Assembly: GCF_014174215.1 (NCBI RefSeq)
Contig: NZ_JABEQL010000006.1
Location: 1 to 64,000 of the forward strand
Origin: Gluconacetobacter tumulicola
Lineage (GTDB): Bacteria > Pseudomonadota > Alphaproteobacteria > Acetobacterales > Acetobacteraceae
DNA: 64,000 nucleotides
Reading direction: 5' to 3'
Below are positions 17,337 through 26,090 of the stretch, one piece after another (positions within the stretch are counted from its first letter, which is position 1; each line of letters begins with the position of its first letter). The position numbers and the translations under genes are program-made. The notes under the pieces were generated by a model. That model was not told the origin of the DNA. It ran no database searches and saw only the letters and a program-made list of their open reading frames with translations.

Positions 17337-18631
17337 GCTCTGACTCCGTTCTGCGCCCCATCCAGGGAAGGACAGGACCAGTGAAGGACAAGGTGATTCA
17401 GGATTTCGGTCCCGCGCGCCAGGTCGTCGGGCGCCGTATATTCTTCGACATTGTGGCTGACGCCGCCCGTGCTGGGCACGAAGATCATCGCGGACGGGGC
17501 GATCCGGGCCAGCATCTGGGCATCGTGGCCGGCGCCGGAATGCATGCGGCGGGTCGTATGGCCCAGGCCCGTCGCCACTCGTTCGACTTCCGCCACCAGG
17601 GCGGGATCGAACGAGACGGGTGCGAAGCGCGCGAGCGAGCGGTGTTCGAGCTGCACGTCGGCCTCGGCGGCGGCGGTGCGGGCGATGGCCAGCAGGGCCG
17701 TCTCGGCGTCGCGCAGCGCATCGTCGTCGGGGTTACGCAGGTCGATCGTCAGGTTCGCTTCCTGCGGCACGACATTGACCAGGCCGGGCGTAAAGCGCAG
17801 TGACCCGCAGGTGACCAGTTGGTCCGCCCCCATGCGTGCGCCCATCTCGTATGCACCGTGGACGATGCGCGCGGCGGCCATGCCCGCGTCGCGGCGCATT
17901 GCCCGGGGCGTGGTGCCGGCATGGGCCGAACGGCCGGTCAGCCGGAACGCATGCCAGGAAATGCCCTGGATGCCCGAGACGACGCCGATCTGGATTCCTT
18001 CACGCTCCAGGACGGGGCCCTGCTCGATATGCAGTTCGAAATAGGCGGCGATGTTTTCGGGACCTGTCGCATCGCCGGCATAGCCGATGCGCCGCAACTC
18101 GTCGCCCAGCACCGCGCCGTCCGCGTCCCGCGTCGCCAGCGCGTCCGCAAGCGGCAGGCCGCCGGCGAAGACCAGGCTGCCCAGCATGTCCGGCTGGAAT
18201 CGGGAACCTTCCTCGTTGGTGAACGCGGCAACGGTGATGGGCCGTTCGGTTTCGATCGCGGCATCGTTCAGCGCCGCGACGATTTCCAGTCCCGCCAGGA
18301 CGCCGAACGTGCCGTCATAGAGGCCACCGGTCGAGACCGTGTCGATATGCGATCCGATCATGACCGTGCCGGCCGCCCCGTCGGGCGCCCGCGCCGGCCG
18401 CGTGCCGAAGATGTTGCCGATCGCATCGATGTCCACGACGAGGCCGAGCATCGTCATGCGGTGCGTCAGTTCGTCGCGGGCCGCCTTGTCGGCGTCGCTC
18501 AGCGCCAGGCGGCAGACGCCGCCGCCCAGAAGCGCGCCGATCCGGCCGAACGAGCGGATGGCCTCTTCAAGACGCCGCGCGTCGATCCGCGGGATGGCTG
18601 ATGCGGTGCGGGGCGGGCCGTCAGCGGGCAT
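17333..18631 (-). CDS. Zn-dependent amidohydrolase, N-carbamoyl-L-amino-acid / allantoate amidohydrolase type (HyuC/AllC)
   Basis: This 432-residue M20C-like enzyme removes carbamoyl groups from L-amino acids, ureidopropionate or allantoate. Metal-site motifs are MIGSHIDTVSTGGLYDGT, TNEEGSRF and ELHIEQGPVLE. The dimerisation-domain signature is GRSAHAGTTP, and the C-terminal ligand histidine is in HNVEEYT. Its 3' end overlaps the D-carbamoylase by 4 bp and its start overlaps the diaminopropionate lyase by 11 bp, a tight three-gene operon. Carbamoylases of both apparent stereochemistries are thus adjacent. Assignment to allantoate rather than N-carbamoyl-L-amino acids cannot be excluded. Confidence 0.87.
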   Translation of the reverse strand: MPADGPPRTASAIPRIDARRLEEAIRSFGRIGALLGGGVCRLALSDADKAARDELTHRMTMLGLVVDIDAIGNIFGTRPARAPDGAAGTVMIGSHIDTVSTGGLYDGTFGVLAGLEIVAALNDAAIETERPITVAAFTNEEGSRFQPDMLGSLVFAGGLPLADALATRDADGAVLGDELRRIGYAGDATGPENIAAYFELHIEQGPVLEREGIQIGVVSGIQGISWHAFRLTGRSAHAGTTPRAMRRDAGMAAARIVHGAYEMGARMGADQLVTCGSLRFTPGLVNVVPQEANLTIDLRNPDDDALRDAETALLAIARTAAAEADVQLEHRSLARFAPVSFDPALVAEVERVATGLGHTTRRMHSGAGHDAQMLARIAPSAMIFVPSTGGVSHNVEEYTAPDDLARGTEILNHLVLHWSCPSLDGAQNGVRA

Positions 18632-19826
18632 CGGCCGCGACCTCTTCCGGTGTCCGCCCGACGATGGCGTGATACAGCGCGGCGTCCGTCGCCCCTTCGG
18701 TCCCGATCGCAACGACGATCGACGTGGCATCCAGGCCGAGCGTGTCCGCGATCTCCGGACGACCCATGACCTCCCGCAGGCCGGCAAGGCCGGCCGCGCC
18801 GCTTTCGCCGGCCACCACCGGACCGTCGCCGTCCACCCCGGCGGCCAGCAGGCGCATCGTCTCGCGGACGCTCTCGTCGTCGATGGCAAGATAGGCGTCG
18901 GCCAGGGCATGGATCGCCGGCCATGCGATTTCCGACGGCTCTCCGCAGGCCAGGCCGGCCATGATCGTGTCCAGCTCGCCGCCGACCGTGACGCGGGCGC
19001 CCGCCTGCGCGCTGGCGAGCAGGCTGGCGGCGTGATCTGGTTCGACGACGATGAAGCGTGGCGGGGCCTCGGCATAGGCCTGCGCCATGCTGGACATGAT
19101 GGCCGCCGCGAAGCCGCCCACGCCCGCCTGGAGGAAGACATGGGTCGGGCGGACATCGCCGAGCTGCGCACGGATCTCCTCGGCGATCACGCTGTACCCC
19201 TGCATGATCCAGCCCGGTATTTCTGCATATCCCGGATAGGACGTGTCGGACACCACGTGCCAGCCATGGATGGCGGCGTCCTGCTGCGCGAAGCGCACCG
19301 CGTCGTCGTAATTGCCGGGCAGGCGCCGGACGGTCGCCCCCAGTGCCGCGATGGCGTCGGCCCGGGCCTGCGACACCGCCTGATGGATGTAGATGACGCA
19401 CTGGCAGCCGAACTGCGCCGCGCCCCAGGCTACGGAACGCCCGTGATTGCCGTCCGTCGCGCAGCACACGGTCACGGACCCGGCGATGACGGCATGGCGT
19501 CCCGAAAACAGATCCTGACTGTCTGGCACCTGGCCGGTCCGCTGGGCGACGATCGCGGCCAGGACGCGCTGCACGGCGTAGGCGCCGCCCAGCGCCTTGA
19601 AACTGCCCAGGCCGAAGCGGGGGGCTTCCTGCTTGTAATGGATCGCGCCGCACCCCAGCGACCGAGCCAGGCCGGGCAGCGCCAGCAATGGGGTGCGCGC
19701 ATAATGCGGCCAGTCCGCGATCGTCCGCAGCACCTGCACGGCGGCGTCCGGCCCAGCCGGAAAGGCGAAGGAATCCGCCGTGGGCGCGGGGCGGGCGATC
19801 GGGTTGAGACAGGTCTTGGTGAGCAT
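18621..19826 (-). CDS. dpaL: 2,3-diaminopropionate ammonia-lyase
   Basis: DpaL is a PLP enzyme that converts D- or L-2,3-diaminopropionate to pyruvate and two ammonia through a 2-aminoacrylate intermediate. The PLP lysine is K77 in FGLGSFKALGG, the same number as in the E. coli enzyme. D125 (ATDGNHGRS) and D194 (VVSDTSYPGY) sit where the family places its two substrate-handling aspartates. The glycine loop AGVGGFAAA is present. The 401-residue length is typical. It heads the operon dpaL-hyuC-D-carbamoylase and is divergent from an M20 gene. Its enamine product would be a substrate for the RidA encoded at 7858-8220. Confidence 0.9.
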   Translation of the reverse strand: MLTKTCLNPIARPAPTADSFAFPAGPDAAVQVLRTIADWPHYARTPLLALPGLARSLGCGAIHYKQEAPRFGLGSFKALGGAYAVQRVLAAIVAQRTGQVPDSQDLFSGRHAVIAGSVTVCCATDGNHGRSVAWGAAQFGCQCVIYIHQAVSQARADAIAALGATVRRLPGNYDDAVRFAQQDAAIHGWHVVSDTSYPGYAEIPGWIMQGYSVIAEEIRAQLGDVRPTHVFLQAGVGGFAAAIMSSMAQAYAEAPPRFIVVEPDHAASLLASAQAGARVTVGGELDTIMAGLACGEPSEIAWPAIHALADAYLAIDDESVRETMRLLAAGVDGDGPVVAGESGAAGLAGLREVMGRPEIADTLGLDATSIVVAIGTEGATDAALYHAIVGRTPEEVAADAR

Positions 19827-20009
19827 TGGCGAACCCAGCGCGAGCGGAGGAGCGACGCCTCATCAAGGCGCGGGCGGTGGTTTCCTGTCAAGAACGGAAT
19901 GAAAATAGTTTTTCGTGTTGTGATCGGAATGATAAACTTGTTACATGTCCCGCGTGACCGGGCGCGCCGGACGAGCCCGTGACCATTCCCCCGGATATCG
20001 AGGAACGCC
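19827..20009. promoter_or_regulatory. Divergent dpaL / M20 control region with direct repeats
   Basis: The intergenic region between the divergent starts contains an AT-rich stretch (about 19890-19945). In it the octamer cggaatga occurs twice (19895-19902 and 19925-19932), exactly 30 bp apart, or three helical turns. That spacing would place two bound regulator molecules on one DNA face. The binding protein is not known. Confidence 0.4.
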
Positions 20010-21167
20010 ATGGCTCTCGACGGTTCTGTTCTGGAACGCATGGTCGCGATCCGCCGCGACCTTCACAAACATCCCGAGCTTGCCTTCGCCGAATTCCGCA
20101 CGGCGGAATGTGTCGCGCGCGAACTGGCGGCGTGCGGCCTTTCGGTCCGGACCGGCATTGGCGGGACGGGGGTCGTCGGTACCCTGGCCAGGGGCGACGG
20201 GCCCGCCATCGGGCTGCGGGCCGACATGGATGCGCTCCCGATTACCGAGGAGACGCAGCTTCCCTATCGTTCCGCACGTCCCGGAATCATGCATGCGTGC
20301 GGCCATGACGGCCATGTGGCGATGCTGCTGGCGGCGGCGTATCACCTCGCGGCCATGGACGATCTTCGCGGCACCGTTCATTTCATCTTCCAGCCTGCGG
20401 AGGAATGCGAGGGTGGCGGCCGCGCGATGGTCGCCGACGGGCTGTTCCGCGATCATCCCTGCGACAGCGTCTGGGGACTGCATATCTGGCCAGGCCTGCC
20501 GGTCGGGCGCTTCGCGACCCGGGCGGGTGCGATCATGGCCTCGTTCGACACGTTCGAGATTGTCGTGCAGGGATCCGGCACCCATGCGGCGATGCCCGAA
20601 CGCGGCAATGATCCATTCATGGTCACCGCCGAACTGGTGATGGCCCTGCAGACGATCGTCAGCCGCAGGCTGAATCCGCTCTGCCCCGCTGTCGTCAGCG
20701 TGACCCAGATTCATGGCGGCGACGCCTGGAACGTCATTCCCGAACGCGTAACCATTCGCGGGACGGTACGCTGCCTGGACGAAGCGGCCCGCGGGCGGAT
20801 CGAGACGCTGATCGCCGAGATCGGGACCGGGGTAGCGGTGGCGCATGGTTGCCGGGCGGAGGTCCGCTATATTCATGGCTATCCATCGACGGTGAACACG
20901 GCCGACTCCGTGCCCTGGGTGGCACGGGCAGCCTCGCGCGCGGCCGGGGAGGGGGCATGCGACAGCGATGTCGCGCCCTCGATGGCGTCGGAGGATTTCG
21001 CCTTCATGCTGCAGGCGGCGCCCGGCGCCTATGCCTGGATCGGGGCGGACGGGGCGGTTCCCTCGCGCCCGCTGCACAATCCGGGCTTCGATTTCAACGA
21101 CGCGGCGCTGCCGTTGGGCGCGGCCTACTGGACCGCCCTGGCGCGGGACCTGACGGCGCGCGGCTGA
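20010..21167 (+). CDS. M20-family amidohydrolase (hippurate hydrolase type)
   Basis: This 385-residue enzyme is related to the one at 2064-3230 and shares its architecture. Visible motifs are IRRDLHKHPELAF at the N-terminus, GLRADMDALP, MHACGHDGHVAM, FQPAEECEGGGRAM, the dimerisation-domain GSGTHAAMPERG, the C-terminal MASEDFAFM and LHNPGFDFND. It should hydrolyse N-acyl or N-aroyl amino acids. It is the first gene of a plus-strand unit with a dehydrogenase and an aldehyde dehydrogenase, which suggests that the released product is further oxidised. An ATG start preceded by a GAGGAAC-like site is plausible. Confidence 0.88.
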   Translation: MALDGSVLERMVAIRRDLHKHPELAFAEFRTAECVARELAACGLSVRTGIGGTGVVGTLARGDGPAIGLRADMDALPITEETQLPYRSARPGIMHACGHDGHVAMLLAAAYHLAAMDDLRGTVHFIFQPAEECEGGGRAMVADGLFRDHPCDSVWGLHIWPGLPVGRFATRAGAIMASFDTFEIVVQGSGTHAAMPERGNDPFMVTAELVMALQTIVSRRLNPLCPAVVSVTQIHGGDAWNVIPERVTIRGTVRCLDEAARGRIETLIAEIGTGVAVAHGCRAEVRYIHGYPSTVNTADSVPWVARAASRAAGEGACDSDVAPSMASEDFAFMLQAAPGAYAWIGADGAVPSRPLHNPGFDFNDAALPLGAAYWTALARDLTARG

Positions 21168-21218
21168 CCGCTTCCCGACGCAGGGCGGAATCGTGACGTT
21201 TTTTGCAAGGATGGCCGG

Positions 21219-22109
21219 ATGTCGGGAATGATCGAAACTGTCGGTGTGATCGGGCTGGGCAATATGGGCCTGGCGATGGCCACCCGGCTGGCCGCCAGGG
21301 GCTTTGCCGTGCTGGGCCATGATATCGGCGCCCCGCGCCGGCAACTGGCCGCCGAGGCCGGCATTTCCGTCGCCGACGAGCTGGCCCCGGTGCTGCGCGC
21401 CGCGGATGCCATGGTCTTCTCCCTTCCCCTGGCCCGCGATGTCGAGGCGGTGGTGACCGCCCCGGGCGGCCTGCTGGCGCGGCGGGACCGCAAGGTCGTG
21501 GTGATCGACAGTTCGACCTCCGACCCCGGCACCACGCGGCGTCTGGCGCGGCAGCTTGCTCTGGCCGGGCACGGGCTGCTGGATGCGCCGGTCAGCGGTG
21601 GTCCGTCGGGTGCCGCCGCCGGGACGCTGACGATGATGGTCGGCGGCAGCGGGGAAGATTACGCCCAGGCGCGGCCGGTGCTCGACGCGCTGTCGGCGCG
21701 GGCGCCGCATGTGGGGCCGCCCGGCGCCGGCAATATCGTGAAGCTGGTGAATAATCTTCTCGTCGCCGCCCACCTGGTGACGACGGGTGAGGCGATGCGT
21801 CTGGCCGAAGCCGCCCGCCTGTCGGCGGGCGAGGCCATCGCGGTGGTCAACAGCGCGACGGGGCGCAGCGCGGTCAGCGAGACGATGTATCCGCGCTGGA
21901 TCCTGCCCGGCACCTTCGACAGCGGCTTTTCGGCCGGGCTAATGCGCAAGGATGTGCGGCTTGCCCTGGAACTGGCCGGCGAAACCGGGCTCGACCTGCC
22001 GCTCTCCGCCCATGTCGGGCGCCTGTGGCAGGGCGCCGCCATCGTCGACGGCGACGATTTCACCCGCATGGCCGATTTCCGCATGCCGGGAGAAACGCGC
22101 AATGTCTGA
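21219..22109 (+). CDS. NAD(P)-dependent beta-hydroxyacid dehydrogenase (3-hydroxyisobutyrate/tartronate-semialdehyde type)
   Basis: This 296-residue oxidoreductase interconverts a beta-hydroxy acid and its semialdehyde. The N-terminal Rossmann motif is VIGLGNMGLAMATRL. The substrate-binding DAPVSGGPSGAAAGTL and the catalytic lysine in NIVKLVNNLLVA are the family hallmarks. It overlaps the following aldehyde dehydrogenase by 8 bp, so the two are translationally coupled. The pair could oxidise a hydroxyacid to a semialdehyde and then to an acid. AAGGA lies 8 nt before the ATG. The exact hydroxyacid is unknown. Confidence 0.87.
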   Translation: MSGMIETVGVIGLGNMGLAMATRLAARGFAVLGHDIGAPRRQLAAEAGISVADELAPVLRAADAMVFSLPLARDVEAVVTAPGGLLARRDRKVVVIDSSTSDPGTTRRLARQLALAGHGLLDAPVSGGPSGAAAGTLTMMVGGSGEDYAQARPVLDALSARAPHVGPPGAGNIVKLVNNLLVAAHLVTTGEAMRLAEAARLSAGEAIAVVNSATGRSAVSETMYPRWILPGTFDSGFSAGLMRKDVRLALELAGETGLDLPLSAHVGRLWQGAAIVDGDDFTRMADFRMPGETRNV

Positions 22110-23640
22110 AAGACCTTTTTCCGATGCCGCCGCGCGGATTTCGGCGCTGCTGCGCATCTTCCTGCCTGGCGGGGTGGTGGGTAGCGTGGTTGCCGGCGAG
22201 ATCCTGCCTGGCACCGGGGCGGCGCTGGAGCTGGTGAACCCGGCCGACGGGCGGCCTTTCCTGTCGTTCGCCGACGCCGGCATCCCGGTGGTCGAGGCGG
22301 CCATGGCCGCGGCCGGGGCGGCGCAGCGCCACTGGTGGGGCATGACCGCGGCGGCCCGCGGTCGGGCGATGTGGGCGGTGGCGGCGCTGGTGCGCCATCA
22401 TGCCGACGCGCTTGCCGAGCTTGAGACGCTTTCGGCCGGCAAGCCGATCCGCGATACGCGCGGCGAGGTGGCGAAGGTCGCCGAGATGTTCGAATATTAT
22501 GCCGGCTGGTGCGACAAGCTGCATGGCGCGGTCATCCCCGTTCCCACCACCCATCTGAACTACACGCGCCACGAACCGTTCGGCACGGTCGTGCAGATCA
22601 CGCCGTGGAACGCGCCGGTCTTCACGGCGGGCTGGCAGATCGCGCCCGCCATCTGCGCGGGCAATGCGGTGGTGCTGAAACCGTCGGAACTGACGCCGCT
22701 GACCTCGCTCGCGCTCGGCATGCTGTGCGACCGGGCCGAGGGGATGCCGCGCGGGCTGGTCAATGTCCTGGCCGGCGCGGGGCTGACGACCGGCGCGGCG
22801 GCGGTGGCGCACCGCGTCACGCGGCTGGTGGTTTTTGTCGGTTCGGCAGAGGCGGGTGGGCAGATCGCCGCGGCCGCCGCGCGCAACATCGTGCCGAGCA
22901 TCCTGGAACTGGGCGGCAAGTCGGCGAACATCGTGTTTGCGGATGCCGACATGGATCAGGCCATCCTTGGTGCACAGGCGGCGATTTTCGGCGGGGCCGG
23001 GCAAAGCTGCGTCGCCGGGTCGCGCCTCTTGGTCCAGCGTGCCTGCCACCAGGCGATCATGGAGCGGCTGGTGGTCGCAGCGGGCCGGATTCCGGTCGGG
23101 TCGCCCATGGACCCGGCGACCCAGATCGGCCCGATCAACAACCGGCGCCAGCATGGCAGGATCGCCGCCATGGTGGCGGCGGCCGTCGAGGCCGGCGGGC
23201 ATCTGGCGGCCGGCGGTGCCTGCCCGGATGGCCTGCGCGACAGCGGCGGCTTCTATTACGCGCCGACCATCATCGACGCCGTGCCGCCCGATGCCCCGAT
23301 CGCGTGCGCGGAAGTGTTCGGTCCGGTACTGACGGTCCTGCCGTTCGACACGGAGGAGGAGGCGATCGCGCTGGCCAACGCCACGCCCTACGGCCTGGCC
23401 GGCGCGGTCTGGACGCGCGATGTCGGCCGCGCCCATCGCGTCGCGGCGGCCGTGCGCGCGGGCACGTTCTGGATCAATGGCTACAAGACCATCAACGTCG
23501 CCTCGCCGTTCGGGGGCTTTGGCCATTCGGGCTTCGGCCGCTCCTCGGGCAGCGAGGCGTTGCGCGCCTATACCCAGACCAAGAGCGTCTGGGTCGAGAC
23601 GGCCGCGCGGCCGGGCATGCCCTTCGGCTATGTCGGATGA
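22102..23640 (+). CDS. NAD(P)-dependent aldehyde dehydrogenase
   Basis: This 512-residue enzyme is of the ALDH superfamily. The cofactor motif is VQITPWNAPVF. The general base glutamate is in LELGGKSANIVFADAD, the catalytic cysteine in GGAGQSCVAGSRLL, and the C-terminal signature is ASPFGGFGHSGFGRSSG. It resembles the aminoaldehyde/betaine-aldehyde and related clades. The ATG lies inside the end of the preceding dehydrogenase gene. It converges on an mlrC gene whose stop is 9 bp away. The role inferred from context is oxidising the semialdehyde made by its partner. Confidence 0.88.
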   Translation: MSERPFSDAAARISALLRIFLPGGVVGSVVAGEILPGTGAALELVNPADGRPFLSFADAGIPVVEAAMAAAGAAQRHWWGMTAAARGRAMWAVAALVRHHADALAELETLSAGKPIRDTRGEVAKVAEMFEYYAGWCDKLHGAVIPVPTTHLNYTRHEPFGTVVQITPWNAPVFTAGWQIAPAICAGNAVVLKPSELTPLTSLALGMLCDRAEGMPRGLVNVLAGAGLTTGAAAVAHRVTRLVVFVGSAEAGGQIAAAAARNIVPSILELGGKSANIVFADADMDQAILGAQAAIFGGAGQSCVAGSRLLVQRACHQAIMERLVVAAGRIPVGSPMDPATQIGPINNRRQHGRIAAMVAAAVEAGGHLAAGGACPDGLRDSGGFYYAPTIIDAVPPDAPIACAEVFGPVLTVLPFDTEEEAIALANATPYGLAGAVWTRDVGRAHRVAAAVRAGTFWINGYKTINVASPFGGFGHSGFGRSSGSEALRAYTQTKSVWVETAARPGMPFGYVG

Positions 23641-23649
23641 TGCCGGGGG

Positions 23650-25113
23650 TCAGGCGGCGAAGGGATCCTCCACCTGGGGCCAGAGGGGACGGCCCGCCCG
23701 TTTCAGGTCCAGGCCGCGCATGTCCGGCTGCACGCAGCCCGGGGCCGCGACGAAGAGAACCTGTGATGCCAGTCCGGCGAAACGGTTGTAGAAATGCTGG
23801 GCGGATTTCACCACGATGCCCCGCCGGGCGGCGAGGTCGATACCCAGGTTGGTAAAGGCTTCGGGCGAGAAGGTCTGCTGCCGACGCGACATGACGACGA
23901 CGTCCAGGCCATCGATCCGCAGCCATGCCGCCGGCCCCAGCGAGGATGTGCCGCCCCCCAGCCCGACCTGTCGAAGGTCGTCGGTGACCCCCTGGACGGT
24001 CGCGACCACGTCGAGGGGATCGCCGGAAGTCGGGCCGCATTTGCCCCCCAGCCTCAGCGGCAGCGTCTCGCCCGCCCCGACTTCGCGGCACAAGGCGACG
24101 ACCATCGGGTCCCAGAAGCAGCCCACCGCGACGTCGCGCACCCCGCGCGCGATCAGGCGCCGCAGGATCTCGGTATTATCGGACGGCGCGCCGCCGCCCG
24201 CGTTATCGGACACGTCGGCCAGGACGACCGGGGCGCCCGTTTCCGCCAGGACGCGGTCGATCGCCTCGTCTGGCGTGAAATAGCGCGTAGTGTTATCGCC
24301 GCGCATCGCCCAGACTTCCTCCCCCAGAGCGGTGGCCAGTGACTGGGCCTTGCTCGGGTCGCCATCGGCGATGACGAGCATCTTGGCACCGACATCGGGC
24401 ACGTCGGCCCAGGGAAAGCCATGGGCGAACGAGACGGAGAGAATGCCGTCCCGCCCCTCCAGGGCCTGCATCCGGTCCACGAACGCGCGCGCCGGCGCCT
24501 CTGGCGTGCGCCAGATCGACAGCATGCGGCAATCATGCGCGGCCATGACCGGGCGGATCGCGCCACGGGCCGTGTCGGCGGCCAGCCGGTAGAGTTCCGT
24601 CGCGCGCGGGGCGATATCGTCGTGCGGATATTCCTTGTAGGTGACGATCAGGTCCGCCTGCGCCATCATGGCGGGGGTCAGGTGGCAATGCAGGTCCAGC
24701 ACTGTCCCGATGACGGTATCCGGCCCGGCCACCGCGCGCAGGTGCGTCAGCATGTCGCCCTCGCAATCGTCATAGCCGACGGCGACCATCGCGCCGTGCA
24801 TCGATATCAGGATGACGTCGACCGGCAGGGCCGCGCGCAGATCCTCGATCACGTAGCCGCGCAGTTCCTCATAGACGCGCCGCAGGGTCGGTCCGGCCGG
24901 CTGGGCGAATGAACACACGCTCTCGACGATGTCGTGCCCTTCCTGTTCCGCGAGCGCCCGCCAGGTCTTCAGTGGCAGGTTCGCCATGGTGGTGGGATGG
25001 TCTGTCGCGCCGCTGCGGAACCAGTCGCGTTCGCCCATGAAGGCGCCGCGCCCCGTCATGATGGGCGAGAACGTGTTGGTCTCGGTCCCCAATGTCGCGA
25101 TGAAGATTTTCAT
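23650..25113 (-). CDS. MlrC-family (M81) metallopeptidase, second copy
   Basis: This 487-residue paralogue of the protein at 6343-7824 shares LGTETNTFSP at the N-terminus, SMHGAMVAVGYDDCEGDML, DLHCHLTP, LADVSDNAGGGAPSDNT and VKSAQHFYNRFAGLA. The family takes its name from microcystin-degrading MlrC, but here peptides or N-substituted amino acids are the more likely substrates. It overlaps the CobW-type gene by 4 bp and is the last gene of the co-oriented set RpiR-TonB receptor-CapA-deacylase-CobW-MlrC. Whether the two MlrC copies differ in specificity cannot be told from sequence. Confidence 0.85.
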   Translation of the reverse strand: MKIFIATLGTETNTFSPIMTGRGAFMGERDWFRSGATDHPTTMANLPLKTWRALAEQEGHDIVESVCSFAQPAGPTLRRVYEELRGYVIEDLRAALPVDVILISMHGAMVAVGYDDCEGDMLTHLRAVAGPDTVIGTVLDLHCHLTPAMMAQADLIVTYKEYPHDDIAPRATELYRLAADTARGAIRPVMAAHDCRMLSIWRTPEAPARAFVDRMQALEGRDGILSVSFAHGFPWADVPDVGAKMLVIADGDPSKAQSLATALGEEVWAMRGDNTTRYFTPDEAIDRVLAETGAPVVLADVSDNAGGGAPSDNTEILRRLIARGVRDVAVGCFWDPMVVALCREVGAGETLPLRLGGKCGPTSGDPLDVVATVQGVTDDLRQVGLGGGTSSLGPAAWLRIDGLDVVVMSRRQQTFSPEAFTNLGIDLAARRGIVVKSAQHFYNRFAGLASQVLFVAAPGCVQPDMRGLDLKRAGRPLWPQVEDPFAA

Positions 25114-26090
25114 TTCAGAATCCTTGTCGTTCGCAATGGTGCCGGGAGCGCGTCGAGGTCGCGCAGCAGGGAGGCGGGGTCGAAGGTGCCCCGGCGGCCG
25201 ATGAACACGATCCGGGTCGAACGGTCGGCCAGCGCGCGTTCGGGGGCCGGGCCGACGGTGGCGCGCATGCCCACCATCTGCAGCAACATTCCGCGATACG
25301 GGGCCGAGGCGGCGTACAGAATGCCCTTGGCCCGCAGCAGGCCCGGCGCGTGACGCTCCAGCACCGTGCGGAACGACATCACGTCGATGGGCGCGTCCGA
25401 CCGCCAGGCCAGGCTGGCGAACTCCGGGTCCGCCGCTACTTCTCCCGCCGACGCGCGCAGGGCGCGAACGCGGGGGGCAAGTGCCGCTGCCGCCCGCAGG
25501 GCCGGATGGGCCAGGAGCCTCGCCCCGTCGCGCGCGATCGCGACGCCGGGGCGGATCGCGTGCAGGGCGTGTTCGGCCCGGTCGACAGCCTCTGCCTCCA
25601 GCCGATCGGCGTGCGACAGCACGATCAGATCGGCCGCGTGGATCTGTTCGAGGAAGAGCGGATCGCGCGTCACCGGCCCGGCCTCGGCCAGCGCCTCGGC
25701 GTCGGTCACGCACACGATGCCTTCGAAGGACACATGCGCCCAGATGACCGGGTCCAGCAGGGCCCGGCGCATGTCGTCGAGCCGCGACACACCGCTGCAT
25801 TCGACGAAGATCCCCTCCGGCGGTGGGTCGCGCGCCAGCAGCCGGCGCAGCATTCCCAGCAGGTCGCCCTGCAGCGAACAGCAGATACAGCCGTTGCGCA
25901 GCGCCAGCACGTCTTCCCCGCGCCGGGCGATCAGTTCGCCATCGATGTCGATCGCGCCGAAATCGTTCACGATCACGGCCAGGCGGCGCGCCGCCTGCGC
26001 AGTCACGATCCGGTTGAGCAGGGTGGTCTTTCCGGCGCCCAGGAACCCGCCGATGATGGTGATGGGAACGGCAGCGGCCGTGCCGGTCAC
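25110..26090 (-). CDS. CobW/COG0523-family metal-chaperone GTPase
   Basis: This 326-residue G3E GTPase is of the CobW/YjiA/ZagA group, which delivers Zn or Co to metalloenzymes. The P-loop is [14 protein letters not shown]. The metal-binding CxCC motif is in GCICCSLQGD. VNDFGAIDIDGELI and SHADRLEAE supply the switch and base-recognition regions. The C-terminal CobW_C domain is short, and no His-rich tail is visible. GTG at 26090 overlaps the deacylase stop (GTGA), fixing the start by coupling. Its place between two metalloamidohydrolase genes suggests it loads one or both; that is inference. Confidence 0.85.
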   Translation of the reverse strand: MTGTAAAVPITIIGGFLGAGKTTLLNRIVTAQAARRLAVIVNDFGAIDIDGELIARRGEDVLALRNGCICCSLQGDLLGMLRRLLARDPPPEGIFVECSGVSRLDDMRRALLDPVIWAHVSFEGIVCVTDAEALAEAGPVTRDPLFLEQIHAADLIVLSHADRLEAEAVDRAEHALHAIRPGVAIARDGARLLAHPALRAAAALAPRVRALRASAGEVAADPEFASLAWRSDAPIDVMSFRTVLERHAPGLLRAKGILYAASAPYRGMLLQMVGMRATVGPAPERALADRSTRIVFIGRRGTFDPASLLRDLDALPAPLRTTRILK

